Below the pieces are notes generated by a model. It worked only from the letters and a program-made list of their open reading frames with translations, made no database searches and was not told the DNA's origin. From NCBI GenBank assembly GCA_964481425.1, contig CAYZTM010000006.1, positions 62,001 through 126,000 of the forward strand: a DNA stretch of 64,000 nucleotides, read 5' to 3'. This DNA is from MKUN01 sp964481425. Its GTDB lineage: Bacteria; Bacteroidota; Bacteroidia; Chitinophagales; Chitinophagaceae. Positions 8,550-17,002 of this stretch are shown here, piece after piece (the first letter of the stretch is position 1; each line of letters begins with the position of its first letter). The translations under genes were made by a program, and so were the position numbers.

Positions 8550-9650
8550 CTACAATTTCTTTAGTTCCAACAAAGTATGGCCGAGGCCAATATTATCAAT
8601 TTGTTTTACAACTTCAAAACCGGCCTGAGCTATTAATTTCACAAACACCTCGCTATCATACATCTGGCTGTTACCATTAGCCATTGTGGTAAAATATAAA
8701 GACGTCATTTGTAAACTTAAAGCAGAAGCTTCGAAACGTTGCCTGTCCCAGAAAGTTTCGTTGATGAAAACACTACCTCCATCGGGTAAGGCATCATGAC
8801 ATTTTTTCAAAATTGAGACTACCTGTTCGTCTGAAAAACAATCGAGGAACTGGCTCATCCAGATCACATCAAAACCAATGGGGAGTGCACCTTCGTCCAG
8901 TATATTGCACTCAAAATACCGGACCCTGCCGGCGTAACCTGCGTCTTCAATATTTTGCCTCGCTACCTGCAATTGCACGCCCAGGTCCACCAGGCATAAT
9001 GCTACATCTTTATCATATTCGAGACAAGCAAGCGTCCATTTACCTGTATTTGCACCGATATCCATTATTTTCCGCGGTGATTGTTCGAAGACTACCGGCA
9101 AGGCATCGGGGAAAGCATTATCTGAGTAAAAATGATCGAAGCTAAACCAGCTTGCCTTAGCCGGTTCCGGTAGCGTAGACAGGCCCTCGTATATCGTTCT
9201 CCAATTGCCAAGGTGATGCAAACCGGCGGGCCTGCCTTCCTCCAGCGAAAGTTCGAGGTCCTGCGCACCATCATAACATACATCGCGCATGAAATCGGTA
9301 TTGACCCGTGTCATCGCATCATTTAAAAAGAAATGGCCGGTCTTTGCAAGAAGGTATTTATCCTCTTGCCGGTAAACAAGACCGATGCCCAGACCAGCCT
9401 CAAGCAGTACGCGGAGTGCATACCTGCTAAGGGAGATCTTTACAGAAAGCTCAGCCACAGATATGCCCTCCTTTCCGGAGCGCTCTATCTGTCGCAGAAT
9501 GTCATGGTCGCGGAGCAGCACTGCAGCCTGGAAAATGTAAGGTGCAAATGCAATGAACTGCGCTCTTGAAATAGCATCAAAAGCCGACAGTTTATCGGTT
9601 GAAAATAATTTACGCTCTTTCGTTGGGGTAACCGGCATAAATAAATACAC
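8550..9650 (-). CDS. SAM-dependent O-methyltransferase (winged-helix dimerisation type)
   Basis: A 366-residue protein with an N-terminal winged-helix/dimerisation domain (about 20-110: SVAELSVKISLSRYALRVLLEAGLG) and a C-terminal Rossmann methyltransferase domain. The SAM motif I is MDIGANTGKW near 192 and the acidic ribose-binding strand is ALCLVDLG. The layout matches plant-type and acetylserotonin-like O-methyltransferases that modify aromatic hydroxyls. As first gene of the cassette it would methylate an aromatic hydroxyl of the pigment head group (inference). The start may be the ATG at 9638, as MPVTPTKERK resembles a cleaner N terminus. A well-formed promoter lies about 45 bases upstream. 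Confidence 0.85.
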   Translation of the reverse strand: MYLFMPVTPTKERKLFSTDKLSAFDAISRAQFIAFAPYIFQAAVLLRDHDILRQIERSGKEGISVAELSVKISLSRYALRVLLEAGLGIGLVYRQEDKYLLAKTGHFFLNDAMTRVNTDFMRDVCYDGAQDLELSLEEGRPAGLHHLGNWRTIYEGLSTLPEPAKASWFSFDHFYSDNAFPDALPVVFEQSPRKIMDIGANTGKWTLACLEYDKDVALCLVDLGVQLQVARQNIEDAGYAGRVRYFECNILDEGALPIGFDVIWMSQFLDCFSDEQVVSILKKCHDALPDGGSVFINETFWDRQRFEASALSLQMTSLYFTTMANGNSQMYDSEVFVKLIAQAGFEVVKQIDNIGLGHTLLELKKL

Positions 9651-9695
9651 TTTTTACCTAATAAGAAAAATAAAAAGCGATGATAGTAATTGCTA

Positions 9696-9729
9696 CAAAT
9701 GTAACTTATTGTAACAATACCTTGTCAAA
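9696..9729 (-). promoter_or_regulatory. Promoter of the pigment-type cassette
   Basis: On the minus strand, TTTG (9726-9729) is followed after 22 bases by TACATTTG (9696-9703), the Bacteroidota -33/-7 pair. The transcription start would be near 9690, giving a leader of 40-50 bases before the methyltransferase. Five genes lie downstream in the same direction. Confidence 0.65.
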
Positions 9730-9771
9730 AAAATAGTATGATACCGATCAGCAAACCCGATCGATAATTCC

Positions 9772-10968
9772 TTATTTTTCAAGTGAATGGATGCTATGGA
9801 ACAAGCGGTTCCAGCGTATATCCTTCAGGCCATCTTTGCCATAGCTGAGCCATACGAACCAGGCCTTGCCCACCACATGGTCTTCCGGCACAAAGCCCCA
9901 ATAGCGGCTATCAAGGGAATTGTGGCGGTTGTCACCCATCATCCAGTAATAATTCATTTTGAAGGTATAGGAAGTAGCCGGTTGACCATTGATGAGGTAT
10001 TGGCCGTCCCGCTCCTCAAACTTATTTCCTTCATAAACTCCTATGACACGACGGTACAGGGCAATATTCTCAGGACTCAACTGCACAGTTACACCCTTCT
10101 TTGGTATGGTAAGGGGGCCAAAATTGTCCACATTCCATTTGAAGTGAGCCGTATCCTGCGGGAAGGTCCACTCGCCAACACTACCTATTGCCCCGGCCGG
10201 CATTACCGCCGGCTGCATCGATACTACATGCGACATTTTCTTTATGAAAGGCACCTTACAATTCTCGATCAGCATGTCGTACAACTGGGCATTATTCCCT
10301 CGCACTTCCACATCATTATCATCCAATACGTCGTTAGGCAGCAGGTTGCCATCGGTCCGCACCAGGTACTCTGTCTTTGAATGCGGAAAAAGGGGTGCAA
10401 CCTGGTCATTGATATATAGCCTGCCATCTTTAAGCTGTAGCTTATCGCCGGGGATGGCCACACAACGTTTAATGTAGTTATCGGTCTTATCAACAGGACG
10501 GGTCTCAATAGTGTAAGCTGCTTTTACCGCTTCTCGTCCCATTACACGGCACTGTATATAATAGTCCTGCTCGGGTTCTTCTTTCATGATCGTATCACCT
10601 TCCGGGAAATTGAAGACCACTACATCATAGCGCTGCACATCACCCAGGCCCCACCAGCGATGGTATCCCCATTGTACCGCATCGGTATAGGACTTACCCC
10701 CTGTGATGGGCATAGTATTATGTACCAAGGGTACCGCAATAGGTGTCATCGGGATACGGGGGCCGTAGGATATCTTACTCACAAAAAGAAAATCATTGAC
10801 CAGCAAGCTGCCTTCCATTGAACCCGTAGGTATGGTGTAGGCTTCGATAAGAAAGGTACGGATGAGGGTAGCAGCTATGATAGCGAAAACAGCAGCATCG
10901 AGCCATTCGCGCCATACAGGTTTTTTCTTTTTTTCTTCGTCTTTCTTTTTCCAGAATGCTAGTCGCAT
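9772..10968 (-). CDS. lepB: Signal peptidase I
   Basis: The inner-membrane serine protease that removes signal peptides from Sec-exported proteins. One N-terminal membrane segment (about 23-41) is followed by the catalytic Ser50 in PTGSMEGSL and the general base Lys167 in YIKRCVAIPGD. The conserved box GDNRHNSLDSRYWGFV is near the C terminus. At 398 residues it is longer than E. coli LepB, with an insertion between the Ser and Lys boxes (about 70-160) and another before the GDNR box, which is usual for Bacteroidota. The first 20 residues are strongly lysine-rich (cytoplasmic). It stands alone, with its own promoter. Confidence 0.95.
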   Translation of the reverse strand: MRLAFWKKKDEEKKKKPVWREWLDAAVFAIIAATLIRTFLIEAYTIPTGSMEGSLLVNDFLFVSKISYGPRIPMTPIAVPLVHNTMPITGGKSYTDAVQWGYHRWWGLGDVQRYDVVVFNFPEGDTIMKEEPEQDYYIQCRVMGREAVKAAYTIETRPVDKTDNYIKRCVAIPGDKLQLKDGRLYINDQVAPLFPHSKTEYLVRTDGNLLPNDVLDDNDVEVRGNNAQLYDMLIENCKVPFIKKMSHVVSMQPAVMPAGAIGSVGEWTFPQDTAHFKWNVDNFGPLTIPKKGVTVQLSPENIALYRRVIGVYEGNKFEERDGQYLINGQPATSYTFKMNYYWMMGDNRHNSLDSRYWGFVPEDHVVGKAWFVWLSYGKDGLKDIRWNRLFHSIHSLEK

Positions 10969-10990
10969 GAGTAGTGTATGTATTAGTGTT

Positions 10991-10998
10991 CAAAAGTA
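10991..10998 (-). promoter_or_regulatory. -7 element for lepB
   Basis: TACTTTTG on the minus strand, an exact TAnnTTTG match, 22 bases before the lepB ATG. Confidence 0.5.
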
Positions 10999-11056
10999 AC
11001 AAATCAACCTGCATTTTTATTATCCGGCACATTATGACTTGTGAAAGTTTTAACAT

Positions 11057-11095
11057 ACTTCAAACCCTCATGTGTTTTAATACATGAATTGAAGT
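11057..11095. repeat. Two-step inverted repeat
   Basis: Outer arms ACTTCAA (11057-11063) and TTGAAGT (11089-11095) enclose inner arms CATGT (11069-11073) and ACATG (11082-11086). It lies between the 68-residue gene and lepB. There is no T tract on either strand, so it is a weak terminator at best, or an operator-like site. Confidence 0.35.
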
Positions 11096-11135
11096 AATTG
11101 TGTATCGAATAAAGGGAAAGAGACGAGGAATGGAA

Positions 11136-11342
11136 CTAATTCTCAAGGTGGTAAAGCAGTACCTCCCGGTAGTAAACCAAGGCAATATTGGCAGCCTGTA
11201 GCTTGTCCAGGGTCTTATTGTAGAGTACACTTTCCTCTACAATCAATTCTAAGCCAGTATTTAGCTTGTTGAGGTATTGTTCCCAGGTCATTTTATCTGT
11301 GTATTTATCCTGGTAAACCCTCTCTGCTATCTCGACATTCAT
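11136..11342 (-). CDS. Small uncharacterised protein, 68 residues
   Basis: The family is not recognised. The protein starts MNVEIAERVYQDKYTDKMTW and appears all-helical and acidic, with a C-terminal LVYYREVLLYHLEN segment. It has no signal peptide or long membrane span. Support for a real gene is an exact TAnnTTTG element 37 bases upstream, a terminator of the preceding gene just before that, and no competing gene on the other strand. No neighbour suggests a role. Confidence 0.55.
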   Translation of the reverse strand: MNVEIAERVYQDKYTDKMTWEQYLNKLNTGLELIVEESVLYNKTLDKLQAANIALVYYREVLLYHLEN

Positions 11343-11378
11343 TATAATTAGCTAATTAAAAATCAGTTATAGCAAAAT

Positions 11379-11386
11379 CAAATTTA
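11379..11386 (-). promoter_or_regulatory. -7 element for the 68-residue protein
   Basis: TAAATTTG on the minus strand matches TAnnTTTG, 37 bases before the ATG, in a very AT-rich gap. Confidence 0.45.
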
Positions 11387-11456
11387 TAAAATATTATGAT
11401 AAAAATATCACTGTGTTCAAAAGATTTTTTTGAAGACTTTTTGAATAGGCAACATC

Positions 11457-11483
11457 AAAAAAAGCAATAAGTAAATTATTGCT
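11457..11483 (-). terminator. Rho-independent terminator of the secreted hypothetical gene
   Basis: An 8-bp stem (AGCAATAA with TTATTGCT, 5-base loop) is followed on the minus strand by T7. It lies 13 bases after the stop of the 11496-12086 gene. Confidence 0.8.
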
Positions 11484-11495
11484 AATACTAAGCGG

Positions 11496-12086
11496 TTATG
11501 GCAAGTATGCCTTCAAATAGGTTACAGGGTGTATCTCCCTCGCGTAATATGTGTTATCGCGCGCCTCATATTCAAAACAACGAAAAGGAACCCCCTCAAG
11601 GTCTACCTTAACAACATAACCGGCATCTGTCCAGCTTTTGATCACATCTGCTTCTTTCCTGGCATCGTGGTACATGTTCCTGAGGTGTGCATAATGTTTC
11701 AGGCCCCTGCATTCCGGGTCAGGTATCTTGGCATCCATATGTTTACCGGTACCGTCTTTATGATCTGCTAAAAAGAGGTGATAGTCCCCGTCTTTATAAT
11801 CCGTCTTAACATCATACACATAGCAGGTAAGCGCTACTTTCTCTTTCTCTGAACCCATACGAGCTTTGTCGGCATGCTTTGCTTCCATCTCCTCCGGCTC
11901 AAAAGCCATTACACTATTATAGCCCAGGTGAGACAAAGTGGTATGCCGCGGGCTTACATTATCCCAGTCGATACCCGAGTCGTCAGTAAGCGTTTTTACC
12001 CGCCACCTCCAGTCGCTGCATTCATCCTGCGCCCTCACCATAGACCATGTGGTACAGACCAGCGCAAATACCAATATTTTCTTCAT
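11496..12086 (-). CDS. Secreted/periplasmic hypothetical protein
   Basis: The start is placed at the internal ATG (12086) because it begins a clean signal peptide, MKKILVFALVCTTWSMVRAQ, with cleavage after AQ. The longer frame to 12164 adds 26 residues without sense. The mature 176 residues are charged and contain three cysteines (ECSDW, TCYVYD, ECRGL), a VALTCYVYDVKTDYKDGDYH strand region and a later HPVTYLKAYLP C terminus. The middle DYKDGDYHLFLADHKDG resembles small exported proteins of unknown function in Bacteroidota. It is monocistronic, with a terminator after it. No functional call is justified. Confidence 0.7.
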   Translation of the reverse strand: MKKILVFALVCTTWSMVRAQDECSDWRWRVKTLTDDSGIDWDNVSPRHTTLSHLGYNSVMAFEPEEMEAKHADKARMGSEKEKVALTCYVYDVKTDYKDGDYHLFLADHKDGTGKHMDAKIPDPECRGLKHYAHLRNMYHDARKEADVIKSWTDAGYVVKVDLEGVPFRCFEYEARDNTYYAREIHPVTYLKAYLP

Positions 12087-12204
12087 AATAGTGTTTTGGT
12101 GCGTAAATATAATGAATGCGAGGTAGGGCAACAAAAGATAATAAGGGCCCGCGATCGATGACAATACAAGTATTCATAACTTTATATAAACAAATCTCAA
12201 TGCC

Positions 12205-12588
12205 ATGATAATGCACAATAAGATATTCAGCAGCTTCTCAACCAACGACCTTTCAAGGACCAAAAATTTCTATAGTGAACTGCTGGGCCTGAACGTCTCT
12301 GAACGTAGTGACATGAGCATACTTGAACTAAGTAACGACCGGGGTGTATATGCTGTCATATACCCGAAACCTAATCATGAGCCTGCCACGTTCACCGTAC
12401 TCAACCTCGTAGTAGATGACGTAGAAAAGACCGTGGACGAATTGATCAGTAAAGGGATCACCTTCGAACAATATGAAGGTGAAATAAAAACAGACGAGAA
12501 AGGGATACTAAGAGGAATGGGCCCGGTCATTGCCTGGTTCAAAGACCCTGCAGGGAACATATTGTCGATCATGGAAGGAAAAGGATAA
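12205..12588 (+). CDS. VOC-superfamily (glyoxalase/bleomycin-resistance-like) protein
   Basis: A 127-residue single vicinal-oxygen-chelate domain with two beta-alpha-beta-beta-beta modules: KIFSSFSTNDLSRTKNFYSE at the start, and the second module from VLNLVVDDVEKTVDELISKG to WFKDPAGNILSIME. The FKDPAGN box is the usual C-terminal signature. Members include metal-dependent lyases, dioxygenases and binding proteins, so substrate is unknown. The start could be the third codon (ATG at 12211). It is divergent from the secreted hypothetical gene and convergent with ftsZ, whose terminator lies just beyond. Confidence 0.8.
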   Translation: MIMHNKIFSSFSTNDLSRTKNFYSELLGLNVSERSDMSILELSNDRGVYAVIYPKPNHEPATFTVLNLVVDDVEKTVDELISKGITFEQYEGEIKTDEKGILRGMGPVIAWFKDPAGNILSIMEGKG

Positions 12589-12603
12589 CCGCCTCCCTTA
12601 CCA

Positions 12604-12634
12604 TAAAAAAATGCTCCCGTTAGACAACGGGAGC
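12604..12634 (-). terminator. Terminator of the dcw cluster
   Basis: A perfect 9-bp stem (GCTCCCGTT and AACGGGAGC) with a 4-base loop is followed on the minus strand by T7. It lies 40 bases after the ftsZ stop. Confidence 0.9.
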
Positions 12635-12675
12635 CGTACGCAATATGAAATTATAAACAAAAAAGGTGATACCTA

Positions 12676-14349
12676 TTAATCCGGCTTCTTGCCATCAAGG
12701 AATGTGTTGATGGTTTGTATAGAAGCTTGTGTATTGTTTTGCTGGTCGTTAACACCTACACTATAGCCACTGAGGAACTTATCGGCAGATGCAACAGAGT
12801 TGTCGAGGTTAACATTCTTACGCACATAAGCGGGAACGCTTTCCAAATCATCGCCACCCTCTGAGTTCTTTACATTAAAACTCATACGGCGAAGACGCTC
12901 AGCACGTTCTTCGAGGGCACGCTTTTGCTCTTCGAAACGGCGCTTTTCTTCTATTTCATCGGCAGTAAGCACATGCTCACCAATTCTTACGGAGGTTGGG
13001 GGTTCCTGCGCAGCGGGCATTTCATTCTTTATCACCAGCTTTATCTCGTTATCCTCTTCCTTTTTCTCCTCCACCTTTGCAACAGGTTCCTTAGCTTGTT
13101 CAGGTGTATCTTCTGTCTTCTGCTTCATGTCCAGCTCATAACGCTCTGTGGCCGTAAGTGTCGGAGAGGGGAAAGAGGGCTTGGCATCAATGATGACCGT
13201 GTGGCGCTGTACAGGAGACATCTCTACCATAGTAGGCGCCATTGTATCTACCGGCTTAGCCGGGGCTACCGCAGATGCCTGCACAGTGTTATTGGTCCCT
13301 AAGGTTGATGCACCGGGTGTGCCCAGCGGCATGTACACCTTTTCAGGCTCATTGCTTTTCTCCTGTACTTCGGGCTGGTAATCTTTATGGTTGAAACCTG
13401 TAGCAATAACGGTAACAGCTATCTTATCTTCCAGTGAAGGATCATGGCCCATACCCAATATCACATCACAGTTGTCACCAGCCTGGCGCTGTACGAACGC
13501 TTGTATGGCTTCTGCTTCATCCATAGTATGTTCGTGCTCGCCGGCAGCCGAAGTAATATTCAGCAACAGCCATTTTGCACCACGTATATCGTTATCGTTG
13601 AGCAATGGTGAGTTCAGTGCTTCTTCAACTGCCTGCAGGGCGCGGTCCTCGCCTGAAGCTGAAGCGCTGCCCAATATGGCAACACCACCGTTACGCATCA
13701 CAGTACACACGTCAGCAAAGTCAACATTTATCTGGCCGGTAGTATTGATCACATCGGTAATACACTTGGCAGCTGTAGCCAGTATATCATCAGCCTTGGC
13801 GAATGCCTGTGTGAAAGGCAGGTTGCCAAATTGCTGACGCAGTTTATCATTGGATATAATAAGAATGGTATCCACATGCTCACGCATACGGTCTATACCT
13901 TCCTGTGCCTGTTTCATGCGCTTACGCCCCTCATAAGTGAAAGGCATAGTAACGATACCGACAGTGAGTATGCCCAGCTCGCGGCATATTTTGGCCACTA
14001 CCGGTGCACCACCGGTACCTGTACCGCCACCCATACCACAGGTCACGAAGGCCATACGCGTGTTCACCTTGAGTATTTTGTTGATATCCTCCATACTCTC
14101 TTCGCTCGCCTGCTTCCCGATCTCTGGATTGGCACCGGCCCCAAGGCCCTGGGTAAGATGTGGGCCTAACTGTATCTTATTAGGTACCGGGCTCAATGCA
14201 AGTGCCTGGGAGTCCGTATTACAAATAACAAAGTCGACCCCTTCTATGCCGAGATCGTACATGTAGTTCACAGCATTACCGCCGCCGCCACCCACGCCTA
14301 TCACTTTGATAATAGACGACTGGTTTTTGGGAATTTCAAAGTGTATCAT
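12676..14349 (-). CDS. ftsZ: Cell division GTPase FtsZ
   Basis: The tubulin homologue that polymerises into the Z ring and recruits the divisome. The GTP-binding tubulin signature GGGTGTGG is at 107-114, and the T7-loop region follows with NVDFADVCTVM. Globular GTPase and C-terminal domains occupy about 1-320. A long extension to residue 557 contains a proline/valine-rich linker and a charged helix (EEKRRFEEQKRALEERAE). It ends in the short conserved tail INTFLDGKKPD, probably the FtsA-binding peptide. E. coli FtsZ is 383 residues, so the linker is unusually long but typical of Bacteroidota. It lies 73 bases after ftsA and is last in the dcw cluster. Confidence 0.97.
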   Translation of the reverse strand: MIHFEIPKNQSSIIKVIGVGGGGGNAVNYMYDLGIEGVDFVICNTDSQALALSPVPNKIQLGPHLTQGLGAGANPEIGKQASEESMEDINKILKVNTRMAFVTCGMGGGTGTGGAPVVAKICRELGILTVGIVTMPFTYEGRKRMKQAQEGIDRMREHVDTILIISNDKLRQQFGNLPFTQAFAKADDILATAAKCITDVINTTGQINVDFADVCTVMRNGGVAILGSASASGEDRALQAVEEALNSPLLNDNDIRGAKWLLLNITSAAGEHEHTMDEAEAIQAFVQRQAGDNCDVILGMGHDPSLEDKIAVTVIATGFNHKDYQPEVQEKSNEPEKVYMPLGTPGASTLGTNNTVQASAVAPAKPVDTMAPTMVEMSPVQRHTVIIDAKPSFPSPTLTATERYELDMKQKTEDTPEQAKEPVAKVEEKKEEDNEIKLVIKNEMPAAQEPPTSVRIGEHVLTADEIEEKRRFEEQKRALEERAERLRRMSFNVKNSEGGDDLESVPAYVRKNVNLDNSVASADKFLSGYSVGVNDQQNNTQASIQTINTFLDGKKPD

Positions 14350-14422
14350 ACTATTTTTCTTTTGTGGGTTAGTAAATGATTATTAGTAAGTATTTGTTGT
14401 GTTTATGTTGCTTTAATGGTTA

Positions 14423-15817
14423 TTACATTTCCTGGTCCTCAACATCTTCAAATAGTCTCATGAATTTGCCTTTCAAACCGTCGAACAAATGGGTAAGCGC
14501 TGCCGCACGCTTGGTTTTGCCATTGGTTTGCAGTGCTTCGTCGGTCTCCTCATCAGTTGTATCTGCCTGTACCTTTGCTGCTGCTTCATTCACAGTTTCT
14601 GCATGCAGGGGTATGAAATTGCCCCCATTGCCTGCGAATGCCATCTTGCCGCTTTCATAATCATGGAAGCCGCGTATAATGAGCCCGATACAGGTAGAGT
14701 ACATCGGGTTCATCAATTCTTCCGCCAGGTCACCGGTCAGGTGCTCATTCGGATAACCGATACGTGCGCCAAGACCTGTGATATATTCCGTAAGCTGGAT
14801 GATATGCTTCAACTGGGCGCCGCCGCCAGTCAAAATGATACCACCGTATAACTTATTCTCAAGACCCAGTTGTTTAAGGTGATACAGTACATAGTCCAGT
14901 ATCTCCTGCATACGCGCCTGGATAATGTGTGCCAGGTTCTTCATTGATATTTCCTTAGGTGGCAGACCACGCAAACCGGGTATGGTGATGTACGCATTTG
15001 AGTTGGCCTCTTCTGCCAGGGCCATACCGAATTGAACTTTCATCTGTTCGGCCTGCGCACGCAGCACACCAAGCCCATTGCGTATGTCATTGGTTATGTT
15101 GACACCGGCATAAGGTATCACAGCGGTATGCTTAAGGATACCATCGTAGAAAACAGCCATATCGGTGGTACCTCCGCCGATATCTACAATGGCCACACCT
15201 GCTTCAAGGTCCTCATCGCTTATAACAGCGGCAGCAGATGCCATAGGCTGCAATATGATATCACGCGTTACCAGCTGTGCTTTGTCTACGCAGCGCTTGA
15301 TGTTGCGTATGGCATTGCGGTCGCCGGTAATGATGTGGAAATTGGCCCCGATCTTTACGCCGCTCATACCAATAGGATCTATTACATTGGTAGTGCTGTC
15401 CACAGTAAATTCCTGCGGGACGATATCGATGATCTCATCGCCTGCGGGGATATATGTCTGGCGCTGATCGGCAATCAGCAGGTCTATGTCCTTCTGGCTG
15501 ATCTCTTCTTCCATAGATACCCTTACCCTGTCGCCACGGGTCTGGAGACTCTTGATGTGCTGGCCGGCGATACCGACATACACCTCTTTTATCACCAGCT
15601 CGGGGTTCGACTGGATGCATTTTTCAATGGCGTTCTCTATGGAGCGGATGCACTGCTCGATGTTCATCACCACACCATGGTTGACACCGGCCGAGTCTAC
15701 GCGGCCCACGCCGAGCACTTCCAGTTTTCCATATTCATTTTTGCGGGCTGCAATAGCGGCCACTTTGGTGGTCCCTATGTCCAGGCCTACGATAATGGGT
15801 TGTTCTTTTTTACTCAT
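14423..15817 (-). CDS. ftsA: Cell division protein FtsA
   Basis: The actin-like ATPase that tethers FtsZ to the inner membrane. Phosphate-1 motif LDIGTTKV is at the N terminus, and phosphate-2 VDIGGGTTDMAV is near 205. The SHS2/1C domain lies between them. The adenosine motif GGIILTGGGAQL is near 330. The C terminus carries an amphipathic helix, LFDGLKGKFMRLFED, after an acidic linker, the usual membrane-targeting sequence. Length 464 is normal for the phylum. It follows ftsQ after 12 bases. Confidence 0.96.
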   Translation of the reverse strand: MSKKEQPIIVGLDIGTTKVAAIAARKNEYGKLEVLGVGRVDSAGVNHGVVMNIEQCIRSIENAIEKCIQSNPELVIKEVYVGIAGQHIKSLQTRGDRVRVSMEEEISQKDIDLLIADQRQTYIPAGDEIIDIVPQEFTVDSTTNVIDPIGMSGVKIGANFHIITGDRNAIRNIKRCVDKAQLVTRDIILQPMASAAAVISDEDLEAGVAIVDIGGGTTDMAVFYDGILKHTAVIPYAGVNITNDIRNGLGVLRAQAEQMKVQFGMALAEEANSNAYITIPGLRGLPPKEISMKNLAHIIQARMQEILDYVLYHLKQLGLENKLYGGIILTGGGAQLKHIIQLTEYITGLGARIGYPNEHLTGDLAEELMNPMYSTCIGLIIRGFHDYESGKMAFAGNGGNFIPLHAETVNEAAAKVQADTTDEETDEALQTNGKTKRAAALTHLFDGLKGKFMRLFEDVEDQEM

Positions 15818-15829
15818 ATTGCGGCACTT

Positions 15830-17002
15830 TTAATGATGATCGTTATTGTCTTTATATAAATACTTCGGTTTTGATTCGTTTGCTTCTTTCTTATCTGCCG
15901 GTCGGGCCTGCGCGTCTTTCTTTACACTTTGTCTATCTTTCACCACATTAAGCGAGGTCTTTGCCGGCGGTGCATGCGCCTGTGCTTTAAGCGTATTCTT
16001 TTCTTCTGCTTTCGGCTGTCCTGTAGATGTCTTTACAACAGGTTTTGTGGTCGGGCCTGCGCTCATATGTTCTTTAGGTGTAGCAGGCAATTTCACAGTA
16101 ACCGGTGCCGAAGCCTGCGCAACCGGAACGGGTGTCCGCTTAAACATGTCAGCACTATCTTTGCCCACTATATTCTTCACCCAGCTCATGCTGCTCATCA
16201 TCTTGTCAACAGGCGCTTTCCACGGCAGGGCAGGCGAAGCAACAACCTGGCCTTTGAAACGCACATCTATCACATCATACTTATCCCAGCCTATCCGGTT
16301 CGATACATTCTTATAGAATGCATATAGGTTAGCGAACTTTTCTTCCAGCATCGATGTGTCACCGATCAGTATGCGTTGATGCCCCAATACCGGTACCAAC
16401 TCGAAAGTATTATCCTGCGACATGATGATCTGCGAGACCTGGGCCTTCCAGAATGCACTACTCTCAATAAACCTTACCACTTTGGTAACTTGTGCCCTTA
16501 CAGACATGCCTGCACTGTCATCTTTGGTCACCGGCACGCCGGTCACCACCGTGGTGTAGTATATGTAGCGGCCGGACAGGGGCATTGTCTTCAAGGCAGT
16601 ATCAATGTAATAGCTGCTTCCATTCTCTTCGAACACACGGGCTACAGGCACACGCTGGGTAAGGTCCACATGCAGGTTATGCAGGTTGTCCACATACACC
16701 TCGGCATCGGCCACCCATGGGTTTGCTGCCACTATCTGTTCCATGCTGTGCAGGTCCAGTTGACTAACAGGTATGTGCTTGATATCCACGTGCCTGTTGT
16801 TTACCAGTATGTTCATTACCTCATCCTTATCGATGAAGCGGCATTTCTTCTCGTTCTTTATCCTTATGTCGATATTATTGACAAACTTCCCTGCCTCTAT
16901 CTTAGATGCGCTGGATACGGCCACTACACAGCCTGCTGTCACGATGATCGTGAGCAGGAACTGCAGTACTTTGCGAACCGATATTTTGCGCTTCTGTATC
17001 AT
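15830..17002 (-). CDS. ftsQ: Cell division protein FtsQ (DivIB-like)
   Basis: A bitopic inner-membrane protein linking cytoplasmic and periplasmic divisome parts. The basic N terminus MIQKRKISVRK is followed by one membrane segment (about 13-30), a POTRA-like region around residues 35-110 (the FIDKDEVMNILVNN strand-helix and ANPWVADAEVYVD) and a beta domain to about 260. The last ~110 residues are low-complexity, rich in Ala, Lys, Pro and Thr, and end in a charged KYLYKDNNDHH tail. That extension is absent from E. coli FtsQ. The start codon follows the murC stop directly. FtsB was not found in the window. Confidence 0.88.
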   Translation of the reverse strand: MIQKRKISVRKVLQFLLTIIVTAGCVVAVSSASKIEAGKFVNNIDIRIKNEKKCRFIDKDEVMNILVNNRHVDIKHIPVSQLDLHSMEQIVAANPWVADAEVYVDNLHNLHVDLTQRVPVARVFEENGSSYYIDTALKTMPLSGRYIYYTTVVTGVPVTKDDSAGMSVRAQVTKVVRFIESSAFWKAQVSQIIMSQDNTFELVPVLGHQRILIGDTSMLEEKFANLYAFYKNVSNRIGWDKYDVIDVRFKGQVVASPALPWKAPVDKMMSSMSWVKNIVGKDSADMFKRTPVPVAQASAPVTVKLPATPKEHMSAGPTTKPVVKTSTGQPKAEEKNTLKAQAHAPPAKTSLNVVKDRQSVKKDAQARPADKKEANESKPKYLYKDNNDHH

